A stretch of DNA of 22,640 nt from Pigoraptor chileana (lineage: Eukaryota > Opisthokonta > Filasterea), in NCBI GenBank assembly GCA_943704495.1, contig CALSCR010001767.1:1-22640 (forward strand), in the 5' to 3' direction. Position numbers and translations under genes: made by a program. This document shows positions 8,045 through 22,640 of the stretch, piece by piece. The notes below the pieces were generated by a model that was given only the letters and a program-made list of their open reading frames with translations, was not told the DNA's origin and ran no database searches. Each line of letters begins with the position of its first letter. Within the stretch, counting starts at the first letter, position 1.

Positions 8045-8332
8045 TCAATTCAATCTGTCGAGCGAACCCCCAAAGATTCGCGGGGTTTTTTCCCCACCCG
8101 TTTTTTTGAAAAGTTTCAGAACTTGAGGGTTTGACACTATATTTGCATCCAATCCAACACTTTTGATGGGACGATCCCATCCAAATTTACTCACATAATA
8201 CGGGTCTTTTAAAGCGTAACAATATTGTTTTGATGCATCGCGCGATGTGATTGTGTCTGTGTGATCATCTTCTTCTTTGCGTGGCCTTTTAATCTGTCCC
8301 AGATTAGGTTTAATAACCAATTGCCCTTCCAC
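8045..8332 (-). CDS. Small protein (about 95 aa) of unknown function, start unresolved
   Basis: An open frame of about 95 codons ends in TGA at 8045. It is hydrophilic, with a Lys/Arg/Asp-rich N-part (IKRPRKEEDDHTD), a central ALKDPYYVSKFGWDRPIKSVG and a C-part ending RIFGGSLDRLN. The composition is that of a normal soluble protein, not repeat translation, although its third positions are more AT-rich than in neighbouring genes. There is no ATG in frame after the upstream stop. A spliced start is possible: a GTATGT donor on the minus strand at about 8396, joined near 8333, would create ATG-GAA-GGG. That acceptor (GCAAG) is weak. I recognise no family. Its 5' end would overlap the LMBRD2 5' UTR on the other strand. 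Confidence 0.4.
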   Translation of the reverse strand: MEGQLVIKPNLGQIKRPRKEEDDHTDTITSRDASKQYCYALKDPYYVSKFGWDRPIKSVGLDANIVSNPQVLKLFKKTGGEKTPRIFGGSLDRLN

Positions 8333-8474
8333 TTGCCCCCATCAGCTATGTCTGCATAGCATCTGTGCCGACACTCGTTTTAGTGCGGTACATACTTGTT
8401 CTATTGTGAACTATCCTTGCGCGTGTGTGTGTGTGGCAGGGGCGCATGTGCGCTTCCCTCTCGCTCCTACGAAA

Positions 8475-11400
8475 ATGGTTGCGATTGGATCTCTCATTGC
8501 GGCCGGCTTTGTTGCCATCATTGTGGCCATTATCCAGCACCGGTATTCCAACATTCGCACTTCGCCGTGGTATGTGACGGTGTCCGTCTACGTAACATGG
8601 TACTTGTGCTGTGCCGTTGTCGTTCTCCTTCCGATGGACATCTCCTCGGTAAGTAACCGTCATCTGAACACCCGATGCTGTTTTGCTCACCATTGTATGA
8701 CGCTGGTTGTGCATCCAGCGCTTGTTGACAGGAATTTATGTCTCTTGGGTCCTCGTGCATTTTACTGCACTGATTGCAAATGAAGCGCTTGTGCTTATCT
8801 CTCCTACGCCGCGCATACCCGTATTTCTTTCGCCTATGCAGACACTATATACGAATTGCGTCGAAATGGAGGCGGGGATATATGCCACACCGTCACCATC
8901 GGCAGCGTCGCCGCTCCCATCACTTACTCCCACAATGTCGTCTTCTCTGTTGTCGACGCCGACACCGACGTCTTCAGTTTACGCATCCTTATTCGCCGAT
9001 CCCCCCGCTGGGCGCCGCCGGCGCGCAAATGACACAACAGCACCACTCCCAGCAACATCCGTGATTGGAATTTCTTCGTCTGCCCTTCCAAGCCCATCTG
9101 CCTCTCCATCTCTCATCACCACTTCCCTAAGCGCAGCGCCGTCGCCGACTCCGTCGTCGTTGGTCACTTCGGTTTCCTCGACTGATGCGGTGAAAGGGGA
9201 TATTCTGGCAACTACGGACGCAGATTCTTCGTCTGTGCCATCATTATCATCAGCGCCCAATGCGACAGCGGCGCCTGCACCGACTGCAACGTATACCCCG
9301 ACACCGGCGATAAGCCGTTGCGAGCAGCCGTGGACTTACATAAGCAGCGACGTGCTCGTGCTTGTGTGGAAAGTCATCTACTGGTCTTCCCAATTGTTGA
9401 CTTGGTGGGTTGGATGATTGCTTTGTGTGCGTGCCTTCGCGTACAATGACACGTGCAGATTGTGTCTGTTATCTACGACTGTTTCGTCTGTTGATTGTTT
9501 TCGTCTGTTCGTGTCTCTCCATGCACGCTGAAATTTGTTGCATCTATCGGACACTCTGTCTCCTGTGTGTGTTGCTTCATTGGGATGCAGGGTCATCCTG
9601 CCTGTGCTCCAGACATACGTCGATTGCGGCGATTTTACGTTCTGGCAGAAGATGCGGACCTCCATCAAGGAGAATCTCCTCATCTACGTGTCGGTTGGCG
9701 TTATATTCGGTGGCTTTTTCATCTATCTGATTGCCGCGGGAAAACTAACCTCGTGAGTGTTTATGTGTTTTGTTTTGTTGGGCTCACTTTTTAATTGTGG
9801 GGCGCTAAATTTATCTAGGTCTTTGTGCGTAATTATCATGGACTATTACTTTTGCTTATTGTACACGCTGACAAGCTTTTTTTCTTCTTCACACACACGC
9901 ACACACACGCACTCTTTTTTAATAATCTTTTAAAACTTTAAATGTTTCTAAAATTGGGATGTCGCGCAAATAGATCAAGCGTGATTGGAATTGCGATTGC
10001 TGCGTCGAACACATGGGGGTTATTCCTTCTCATTGTGCTTATGGGCGTCGGTCTTGTCGAAATACCGCGCGCCATCTTCGATCACTGGCGAACAGAGTAT
10101 CGCCTGAAGCACGAACAGTTCACTGCAAGCAAACTGCGCGCAGAATGGGTGCGTCGCAATTGCGCGTCCTCTATGTTTACTATGTGTCATTAATATGAAT
10201 CTGCTGTACATATTTCATTTATTATCATTATTTGTGTTTCTTTCAAACACTCTTGTGCGTTCTCGTGCTAATGTGTGGCCTTTGGTCTTTTTTGGACACA
10301 CCATATAACTACGCAGGATGACGAGGAAGCAGAAATTGAGGAGGTTATGCGTGAAGTCAACCGCGTCGCCGATCGTGTTCCATTCCACGATCCCCTGCGC
10401 GTGTACGTTGACGAAATTCTCATGAAGGCAACGTCGAATGGTCTCGGACACCTCATCCGCACTCAGCGTCCTCTCGGCGCAAGCTCGAGCGCCGGCGACG
10501 AAAACAAGCCTCGTCGCGTTAAGGATGAAGACGACGAAGAAATGACGCTGAAGAAGTTGACCGCCATACATAGGAAGGTCATCCGTGGCTGTCTGTCACT
10601 GAAGCGAATTGAGGCGCAGTGGAGAACGTGCATTGACGAGGCCCTGGAGCTTGAGGATATTCTGGCCAACAAGGCCTCGTTCGGGTGGCGGTTTAAGCGC
10701 AGTCTTGGAAAACAGCGGTCGAACATTTGCTCCCCCGTGCTTGAATTCTTCGGTTGGTATTTTTTCTTTTGTTTTGTGTTGTCTTGCTTAGGGTGTTTTC
10801 GTTTGAACCCTTTGTGGATATGATGGCTTTGTTGCACATTTGATAATGTTGGTTGTTGTTGTTGATGTTGTGTGTGTGTTTATGAGTTGTTTGTTATTGT
10901 TTGCATTATCCGCACTATGCCTTCCGAAGTGACTCTCCCTCTAAACCAACTAGAACCACATCGAAAATACAAACCAAACCAAAAAAACACATAATGACGT
11001 ACTGACTCTTCTTGCCGTGTCCCCCGCGGCCACACAGAGCGCATATGGCTCGTGAACCTGCGCCCTATTCTCTCGCTTCTCGTCTCAATCGCCCTTGTCG
11101 TCCTGTCCGTCGCAATCATTTGGTCGGAGGTGACTTTCTTCTCCAAGAGCCCAACCATTTCAATCCTTGCGATTGTGATGAACGAGGTCCAGAAGTTGCA
11201 TCTCTACTTGAACGTCGAGGTGGGTGGTCCTTGTGGGGTGCGATTATGTGTGTGTGTGTGCGTGTGTTTTTATATGTGTGATGGCTTCAGCAGCTCTAAG
11301 GCAAGGAAACACGCATTGCATTCAGGGCACATGCGACAAGGTATAGCCTGTCTTAAATGATACATGCACACATCCCATTCAAAAAGAACTTGCTTCTCCT

Positions 11401-13349
11401 TTCCTTCTTGCTTTGGATCGCGATGCCTGCAGGTTCTATCGATCATATTCGTCTCGTACATGTGCCTGTGCTCGTACTCAACGCTCTTTAGGATTCGGTT
11501 TTTCAACTTCTATCACTTGGTGCCCCTGCAACAAACCGACGACAGCTCGCTCTGTTTCAGCGCCTTGTTTCTCTCGCGCCTCACTGTTCCCCTGGGACTT
11601 AATTTCCTCAGCGCATCCCACCTCAGCGCTGATTCGAGCAACTTGAGCACACAGACAGCATTCGTCCAGGTGTGTGCTTGCTCGCTGGAAATCCAAATTG
11701 AATTATTCTTACACTTTGTTTAGGCCAACACACACACACGCACACACACTTCGTGTTGTGATGCGCTTTGTGGCGGTTTTGATCCAATTTGTTCAATGCG
11801 CACGATCTCATCCGTGTGCCTCAATCGTTTCAAAATTGCAGATCATGGGGACACAGGACGTCGTTGCCTTTATCGACAAGGGCTTCAACGTGTACTTTCC
11901 AATGTGCACGCTGCTGTTTGCGGTGACGGCATATTTCCACGCCTGTGCGCGCTTTCTCTCGACGCTTGGCTTCTCGACGTACATGGACGACAGCGACGCG
12001 TCTGTGGAGCAAATCAGCGAGGGCAAGCAGCTCGTTACGAGGGGTGCGTGTCATTTGTTTGCGTCAAGGAGACGTTCATTGGCACACACACACACACACA
12101 CACATACATACGCACACAATGGCCTTCTTGTATATTGCATCTCAATCTCGTAATGTGCTTTCGCAATGTGTTCCACTCGCTCATTTTAATACCGTTGCTG
12201 AATTGCAGAGCGGAGGCTGCGTGAAAAGCAGCTGAAGGATCCCGAGGCATCATCGGAAAATTCTCTGACGAGTGTAAGCGCTCCACTTGTTACTCAATGT
12301 CCTGTGTGCTTCGTAGCCTAATCGGCATACATACACACACTCCTACACACAGATGCATGTATGAATGCGTTTCTTCTGGAGCACGATGTTCACACGCACA
12401 ACTACACTCTGTATTTTCAACATCACAGCGCCGGTTGGGTCGCGCCAACAAAGATCTCGACCGCGAAGATAGAGCGGCCGCACGCGCAGCACGCAACCAG
12501 TCCAGCGTGGACTCTGGAGACCGCGAGAATCCGTACGACAGGGGCGATCGAAGCCTGGATCGTAAGATGAAGGGTGGATCTCGCTTTGTCAAGCTACGCG
12601 ACGACATGGACGACAACAGCAGCATTGCCGATTCGATTGACACTGACCGCGGGGCGGCATCTGGTGGACGGCGTGGGGCAAGTGGCGCGTCGTCATCCAT
12701 GTCGGCATCTGCAGGCGTGGAGGCCTCTCCCAAGGGGAAGGGCAGGGGCTTCTCTTTGGGCGGATTCTTTTCGCGCTTTGGCATTGGAAAGAAGAGCGGC
12801 GACCGCGACCAGGCAATTGAGCTTCTCTCTGCCGTGGGCGACGATGAGTCTGTGCTTGGTGGCCACGGGGACGATCTCGTCGACCACGACCTGAATGTGC
12901 GCATCGACGTCGACGATTTTGTCGGAAATGGTGGGTGAATTTGCGCTTGCGTCTGTGTGTATGTGCGTCTGTTTGTATTTCTGCTGCGGCGCTGACCCTG
13001 TTTACCATTCTTTGTCTGCATGGATGGCCCTCACTTCGCCCACAATCGGAGTTAACCATTGTTTGTTTCTTGTCGCGCAGGCCGAGACAGCGGCAGCTTT
13101 GACTACGGCTCCCGCCCGGCTGCACGTCGCACCCGGCCGGAGCCTGCCAGCGGACGAAGCACAGGACGCAGCGGTGGTCGCAGGGCGTATGAGGATGACG
13201 ACCGCGGCTCTGGCAGTGGATCCGCGTGGGACCGCGACAGATCATACAGAGGTCGGGACTCTTCCGAAGATGCAGCATGGGACAGGCGCCCTGCAGGTTC
13301 TTCACGGCGGGCGGGTGGTGCGCCACGTAATCTATTTGATGATGTGTGA
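8475..13349 (+). CDS. LMBRD2: LMBR1 domain-containing protein 2, multi-pass membrane protein
   Basis: Eleven exons (8475-8648, 8842-9404, 9591-9752, 9974-10148, 10317-10752, 11038-11219, 11433-11669, 11842-12043, 12209-12273, 12429-12930, 13081-13349) give 988 residues in one frame. Landmarks shared with human LMBRD2 appear in order: WYLC...LPMDIS, PW.YI....W.V.YW.SQ.LTW, NTWGLFLL....GLVEIPR, EE.MREV, HPLR-like HDPLRVYVDEIL, WSE.TFFS, CSYSTLFRIRFFN, QTD..SL.FS, FIDKGFNVYFPM, SEGKQL and the extreme C-terminal NLFDDV (human IFNDV). About nine membrane spans are expected. The family has been linked to receptor (beta2-adrenoceptor) signalling; the biochemical role is not settled. Human LMBRD2 is 695 residues. 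The excess here is a Ser/Thr/Pro-rich insert at about residues 75-225 and a long Asp/Arg/Gly-rich, probably disordered tail from about residue 733. Confidence 0.95.
11246..11280 (+). repeat. TG-rich tract in an LMBRD2 intron
   Basis: This is a (TG)-rich run about 25 bases after the donor GAG|GTGGGT at 11220. It is interrupted by CG and a T run. Confidence 0.8.
12083..12104 (+). repeat. (CA)11 tract in an LMBRD2 intron
   Basis: A perfect CA run lies inside the intron 12044-12208, followed by interrupted CATA and CGCACACA units to about 12118. Confidence 0.9.
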
Positions 13350-14088
13350 TGAATTGGATGCCCTGCGTTTATTTGCTGCATTTGCCTGAATTGTGCTGCG
13401 CTTTGCGTGTGAATTTTTCTCCCTCCCGTGTCTGTTTATTTTCGTCTAATTCCTGCGCTTGCGTGTGCGTCTCTTACTTTGTGTTATTGGGTCCATTTTA
13501 ATTGTGCTTTGAAGCAACAAATGAACAAACCATCCTTTGAATCTGAACATGGAATTCAACTTCAGCCGCACTAAAATTTTGCCACGTCACACAAAACTAT
13601 TTAGTAGCATCCGGGGTGTCTTTCATTGTGAAGTGTCAACAAATTCTGATTGAAAACAAACTATGCTACTTTCCATACTGATTGGTTCTCGCGGTATTAT
13701 TCTACTTATTCTGAAATTCAAAAATGTGTCGATTCGAAATTGTTTTGTCCGATTCACACCAGTTTTGCGACGTCTCACCTACGTGCATTTGCCGCCAGTA
13801 ATCTCAAACGCGATTGTGCACGCTGACACACTTTCGCTCTCTACTCATTCCAAGACTGAGGACATCCCGTGCCATGTGAATGCTTGCTTGTGGTTGACAA
13901 GGGAATGCAACCGGAACTCGATTGATTACACTCTGACAGTTCAAAGAGTTTTGACAATTGACGTTGAGACGGACAGAGGTAAGGAAATCACTCACCGCGC
14001 CGAATAGCTTGCATTTATCCGCTGTCGGATTGGTGAGCGTCAAGTAAGTAGTTTGATTAGTTTAGTTAGTATCGACTTCTCTCGGAAA
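13350..14088. other. Spacer between LMBRD2 and kinesin-13
   Basis: These 739 bases lie between two genes on the same strand, and should hold the LMBRD2 3' end and the kinesin-13 promoter. A 114-codon plus-strand ORF at 13663-14007 has no recognisable domain and AT-rich codons. No repeats or known regulatory palindromes were seen. Confidence 0.5.
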
Positions 14089-19048
<4,960 letters not shown>

Positions 19049-19826
19049 GACACTGAGATGCACCGGCCACGTGACCTCTCATTCTCCCTTCAGAAGCCTT
19101 GTTGTGTACTACTGACGGGGCGCCTCTGATACTCACTGGGTCCCCTCCAATATATTCGTCTGCTGCTGCATAGTATGTGTGTGTGTTTTTTGCGTCTCAC
19201 TCTCTGCTCATTCTCTAACTCTTTCTCGCTCGCGCTTATTCAAACTCATTATGTAGCATTACGTGTGTCAAAGATTTTGTCCGACATGTCTTTGAATTTC
19301 CGCAAATATTCTGTGTCTGGGGCGGGTGATCCGCCGCCAAGCATACACCGTTAATACATCGCGTCATTTGTGGCTGTGTTTTGTTCTTGCATCGCACACT
19401 GCAGCAATTGGCACCGCACAATGTGGCTCAAAGTGACTCAAGATGCTCTGACTCCAGCCGATGCCCGACAAATGCAGTCTTGCAATATCTCTTCAATTGG
19501 GAGACTCTGTAATTGAGCTTGTGGAGAGACAAAAGGGCAGCGGCCTTAATCACACTGACCCTCTCATAGTGTCGCAGTCTAATTGAGTATTACGCACACA
19601 CATGCACACACACATGATCGCCAGTTATCATAGTTCACCACACAAAGGAGTGAAAGACACCATATGAACTCCATCCCATCACATTCTATTAATTCGCTCC
19701 CACGGAAAGGATTCAACGCAACACAAAAGATGGCGTGTGGGACTTCATTGGTGGCAGAGAACACTAAGTCCAGACGACAGCAGAATCGACTATGAATGCG
19801 TGCAGACAAGTCCGGATGCCTGCATG
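19049..19826. other. Tail-to-tail spacer between kinesin-13 and Rictor
   Basis: These 778 bases lie between two stop codons and presumably hold both 3' UTRs. Short TG runs (about 19173-19186) and CA runs (about 19594-19613) occur. No coding stretch was recognised on either strand. Confidence 0.6.
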
Positions 19827-20183
19827 TTACTCGTTCTCGACAAGCACACCGAGTGAATCGAACGTCGATCGAATTTGTTGTGAGGTGAGCTTGAGATCCG
19901 CAAACAATTCCGCAACAAATCGGCGTGTTGTCAGGTGGTAGTGGTACAGTCCCATCAGGCGGGATACGTGCGCGAAAAGAAAGACGTCCTGAAAGAGCTC
20001 CGGCTGTGCGTCCTTCAGCCTGTAGTTTGTTTGTTGCCCATGTGTGTGTGTGTGTGTGTGAGAAACAAGGAAGGTCGATCGGTGAGCAAGGATGGGAATC
20101 AATCCAATTCAAGACGCGCAGATGCACACCACTCCACAGCAGACAGTATCCAGACCCACTCAGATATGCAGACACACACACGA

Positions 20184-20215
<32 letters not shown>

Positions 20216-22528
20216 AACAAACCAACGACATCAGACTCACTTTTTCAGCGTACGTCGCGATGCGTTGAGTAGGACTTCATTGCTCAGACTACCAATCAAC
20301 TTGAGAATCTCCGACATGGATTCGCTGCGGCCGCCGGCGGGTCCAAAGTCATTTGACATAAACTGTGCCCACGAGCCCCGGTACTCCTCCGTTTTCAGCT
20401 GCACAAGCAGAGGAGTGTGTGTGTGTTGTGTGTGTGTTGTGTTTGTTTGTTTGTTTGTTCATTGAGTGGCCTGAAGTAGCCGCGCATGATGCACACGGAG
20501 AAAAACAATACACAAACACAAACACTCAAACACGCAAACACGCAAACACAGACACAAAACACACCTGGAAGAGGCGCGTCATGTCGACAGGAAGGCATAT
20601 ACCAATGCTGCGTTCATCGGCGCCCGCGGTCGACTCCCATCCATTCTCACGCAAGGTGTCCTGGCCGTACTTGGATCGCGACATCAGCCCAAGCACATAA
20701 TAGCAGGTCCTGCCGTGTGGGTGGTGGTGGATGCATGCACACACAAAACAACACAGGAAAGGTATGTGAGATGGCTGTGGGTGGCAGGTGTGCTCATCTA
20801 CACGCAGCAACACTAGAAATACATGTCACTCGGTTCCTCTCTCAGGATGATCCGGTGCAGATACGAACTCCGGTGGATTTAAGTGGGGAAAGAGCCACAG
20901 GCGATACACAGAGACAAAGGAGAGAGTGTTGGCAGCACATGGACGACAGGAGTGCAACGAGAAACGATGCACTGAGTGGGGGTGCAACCACTCATACACG
21001 TACACACACACGTACACACACACACGTACGTACATACACACACACACACACTCACCCCCGCAGGGAGAGAATATCCGCCGACTCGCACATCGTGATCGTG
21101 TCTTTGATGATAGTTGTTCCTTCAACGAGAGACGCCCCAAGATCGCACGATGCAATGTGGCCCTGCAATAAGATGAAGACATTAGATTCGTCATTTGAGT
21201 GTGTGAGTCATTACAGGAAACGCGAGGGGCAAATGAGCACCACGCGAATCACACTCAAACGGACAAAACTTACTGCGATTGCGAAAGCACTAATGGCAAC
21301 TTTAACACGCCTCACACGCACAAATAGACGCGAGAGACACAGCAGACACAACACAAAGACGCCGGCAGAGACAGAACAAGCGCACACAAAAAGTGCACAC
21401 ACACAGACACCGGTACTCACCACAGCCCACAGGGCGGCCTTCAGCTTCATCAGCGCGTCGTTTGTCGTTGGGGCAATCTTGAGCGCATTCGTAAACGTCG
21501 AAAAGTATCCGCTGTCCCGAATGAGTGCAACGCCATCCTTGGTCTTCGCGAGTTCGCCAAAATAGTGCACGGGAAGCACGACTTCTCCTTTTTCGTGCAA
21601 GCTGCAGGCAAATGACGAGAACCGTATAGGGAAATTCGTGAGCAGATAAAAACAACGCGGGAGTTCAAAAGAGCGACGGACAGAAGTGAGGCCAACGATG
21701 CAATAATAAAAGGAAGCTTCAGATCCAAGTAATGGGAGGGCCGGGGGGTCATGTGCATACTGCGACATGTGCTCCCAACTGCAATAGTCAATCTGCATGC
21801 AGCACCGCGGAAAACAGTACAACACCGGCAATAGTTCCGATTACGACAAACCCACTTAAACACAGTCGACTGATCCATGTGCGCCATAAAGTCCTTGCTA
21901 TTGGACCTCTTGTGTGAACCCTGCGCCGATGCATAACAACACAGCGGTAAAGAATAAATATGTGTGCGAGAGAGAGAGTGCGAGAGAGAGTGAGTGGGTG
22001 TGAGTGAGTGAGTGAGTGAGAAAGAGGGGGAAAGAGAGAGGAGAGGGGTTAATTAATATATCCGCCATGCAAATACCATGCATGCGACAAATTATTCAAC
22101 AACGCATTGCAATCCAACACCATTTTGCACATAGAAATAGAGGCGGGGGACTCTCCGCAATGAAGCACCGCGAGGACACCCACCGCCGTCTGCGAGTGCG
22201 ACAGCGTGTGGTGGTGGTGGAGTGTCTGCAGCTCCGCGCGCGTCCCGTGCAGAGAGGCAAAAAGCAGCCCCTCCACCTGGTTGACGTAGTGGATATTTCC
22301 ACTCGACACCCATCGATCCATCTCCTTCATGGTGAAGTCGGCCTCGTTGAGGTACTTGAGGCCGCGGAATGTTCCCAGGAATCGCAAGAGAATGCCCCTT
22401 CCGGCATCGCCCAGGTGTAGCAGCGCCGGCTGCCACAGCACAAGCGAGTTCAGACACGCAACGTCGTGCGAGACTTCATCCACAATTTGAAGCGCCTTTT
22501 GGCAGACCTCGGGGTCGGGATCATACAG
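19827..22528 (-). CDS. RICTOR: Rictor (mTORC2 subunit), C-terminal part, partial
   Basis: Seven exons on the minus strand (22528-22184, 21920-21856, 21601-21421, 21162-21056, 20709-20565, 20398-20241, 20019-19827) give the last 397 residues. The gene continues past the right edge. Rictor is the scaffold that makes mTORC2 rapamycin-insensitive and directs it to AGC kinases. Matches to human Rictor, in order, are LHLGDAGRGILLRFLG...YLNEADF, LPVHYFGELA, LKAALWAVGHIAS, ADILSLRG|TCYYVLGLMSRSK (the RICTOR_V domain), LPVDMTRLFQ (human LPVDINDIFQ) and the terminal block ELFQDV.LFAHVSRLM...RRFVAELFADL. Intron phases are 0, 2, 0, 2, 0 and 2, and all joins keep frame. Between GWES and LPVDM only about a dozen residues remain, whereas human Rictor has several hundred disordered, phosphorylated residues there. 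A donor-like GTAAAT at 22633 suggests the previous exon ends at the window edge. Confidence 0.94.
20041..20060 (-). repeat. (CA)10 near the last Rictor acceptor
   Basis: On the plus strand this is (TG)10. In the sense direction it is (CA)10, about 21 bases before the acceptor CTACAG of the terminal exon. Confidence 0.9.
20184..20210 (-). repeat. (TG)13 near a Rictor donor
   Basis: On the plus strand this is a perfect ACACA run. In the sense direction it is (TG)n, about 30 bases after the donor AA|GTGAGT at 20240. It lies in the same intron as the (CA)10 tract at 20041-20060. Confidence 0.9.
20417..20459 (-). repeat. CA/AAAC-rich tract at a Rictor acceptor
   Basis: In the sense direction this reads AACAAACAAACAAACA, then ACAACACACACAC, ending about 18 bases before the acceptor TTGTGCAG of the exon starting at 20398. 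Confidence 0.85.
20508..20564 (-). repeat. GTGTTT-rich tract at a Rictor donor
   Basis: In the sense direction the intron begins CAG|GTGTGTTTTGTGTC and continues with GTGTTTGC and GTGTTTG units. It is complementary in kind to the acceptor-side tract 20417-20459 of the same intron. Confidence 0.85.
20999..21055 (-). repeat. GT/GTAC-rich tract at a Rictor donor
   Basis: In the sense direction the intron begins at the donor GG|GTGAGTGTGTGTGTG and runs on as GTGTATGTACGTACGTGTG and related units for over 50 bases. Confidence 0.88.
21967..22020 (-). repeat. CTCA/CT-rich tract in a Rictor intron
   Basis: On the plus strand this is GAGA followed by (GAGT)n, with a pure stretch at about 22000-22020. 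In the sense direction it is a CTCA then CT pyrimidine-rich microsatellite, ending about 45 bases before the acceptor GGCGCAG of the exon at 21920. Confidence 0.85.
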
Positions 22529-22640
22529 CTGCGCAAATGTGTTTTTTTGCGTTTTGTTGTGTTTTGTTTGTGTTTTGTGTGGGTGTGTGTATGTGTTGGG
22601 GGGGGGAGGGGGGTACTATTGGAATGCATTTACGACGCCG
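22529..22640 (-). other. Part of an upstream Rictor intron
   Basis: In the sense direction this is a C-rich run (the complement of a G run at 22598-22613) followed by an A/CA-rich stretch ending in the acceptor TTTGCGCAG. The last few window bases could be the 3' end of the preceding exon, before a GTAAAT donor. Confidence 0.6.

Larger units (their letters stand above)
7688..8474. other. Spacer between YJU2B and LMBRD2 with small ORFs on both strands
   Basis: These 787 bases separate two divergently transcribed known genes. They contain two small candidate coding stretches, listed separately (7846-8001 plus, 8045-8332 minus), and an antisense frame at 7867-8019. A short GT run lies at about 8422-8433, just upstream of LMBRD2. 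No known motif was seen. Confidence 0.5.

Noticed and set aside
13663-14007. 114-codon plus-strand ORF before kinesin-13
   Set aside because: Its codons are AT-rich with no domain, and it lies where the kinesin-13 promoter should be.
19579-20220. 213-codon minus-strand ORF overlapping the Rictor end
   Set aside because: It starts in a TG repeat and reads out of frame over the conserved terminal Rictor exon.
20486-21565. Long plus-strand open frame of 359 codons rich in THTHTH
   Set aside because: It is a translation of CA repeats and runs antisense through several well-supported Rictor exons.

Overview
The window is nuclear DNA from an intron-rich eukaryote. I can read eight protein-coding loci, six of them multi-exon, with about 38 complete introns that mostly use GTRNGT donors and YAG acceptors. 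Several splice models can be checked because the joined exons rebuild well-known proteins in one frame. Rictor, kinesin-13 with the KVD motif, the Cockayne protein CSA and LMBRD2 occur together, and a short TTAGGG tract is present. This points to a protist or simple holozoan/amoebozoan-like lineage rather than a plant or a yeast. I cannot name the species. Coding exons are GC-rich at third positions. Introns and spacers are rich in TG/CA microsatellites.

Layout, left to right. (1) Minus strand, running off the left edge: 5' end of a mitochondrial 3-hydroxyacyl-CoA dehydrogenase (exons 874-918, 671-730, 291-368). (2) Plus: ERCC8/CSA, 1520-3558, four exons. (3) Minus: a 64-residue single-span membrane microprotein, 3970-4164. 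(4) Plus: a PRA1/ARL6IP5-type membrane protein, 4870-5915, four exons. (5) Minus: the splicing factor YJU2B/CCDC130, 6359-7687, intronless. (6) 7688-8474: a spacer with small unrecognised ORFs on both strands. (7) Plus: LMBRD2, 8475-13349, eleven exons. (8) Plus: kinesin-13, 14089-19048, fifteen exons. (9) Minus: the C-terminal 397 residues of Rictor, 19827-22528, seven exons, continuing past the right edge.

The genes do not form a pathway cluster. They cover fatty-acid oxidation, transcription-coupled repair, ER membrane organisation, splicing, receptor/membrane signalling, microtubule depolymerisation and mTORC2. Neighbours mostly alternate in strand, giving compact head-to-head and tail-to-tail pairs. 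Two head-to-head spacers carry perfect TGACGTCA (CRE-type bZIP) sites.

The most unusual features are these. Several introns have TG-rich sequence after the donor and CA-rich sequence before the acceptor on the sense strand. One acceptor is formed directly by a (CA)33 tract. The Rictor lacks the long disordered segment of the human protein. I saw no transposon, viral element, CRISPR array, rRNA or tRNA gene.
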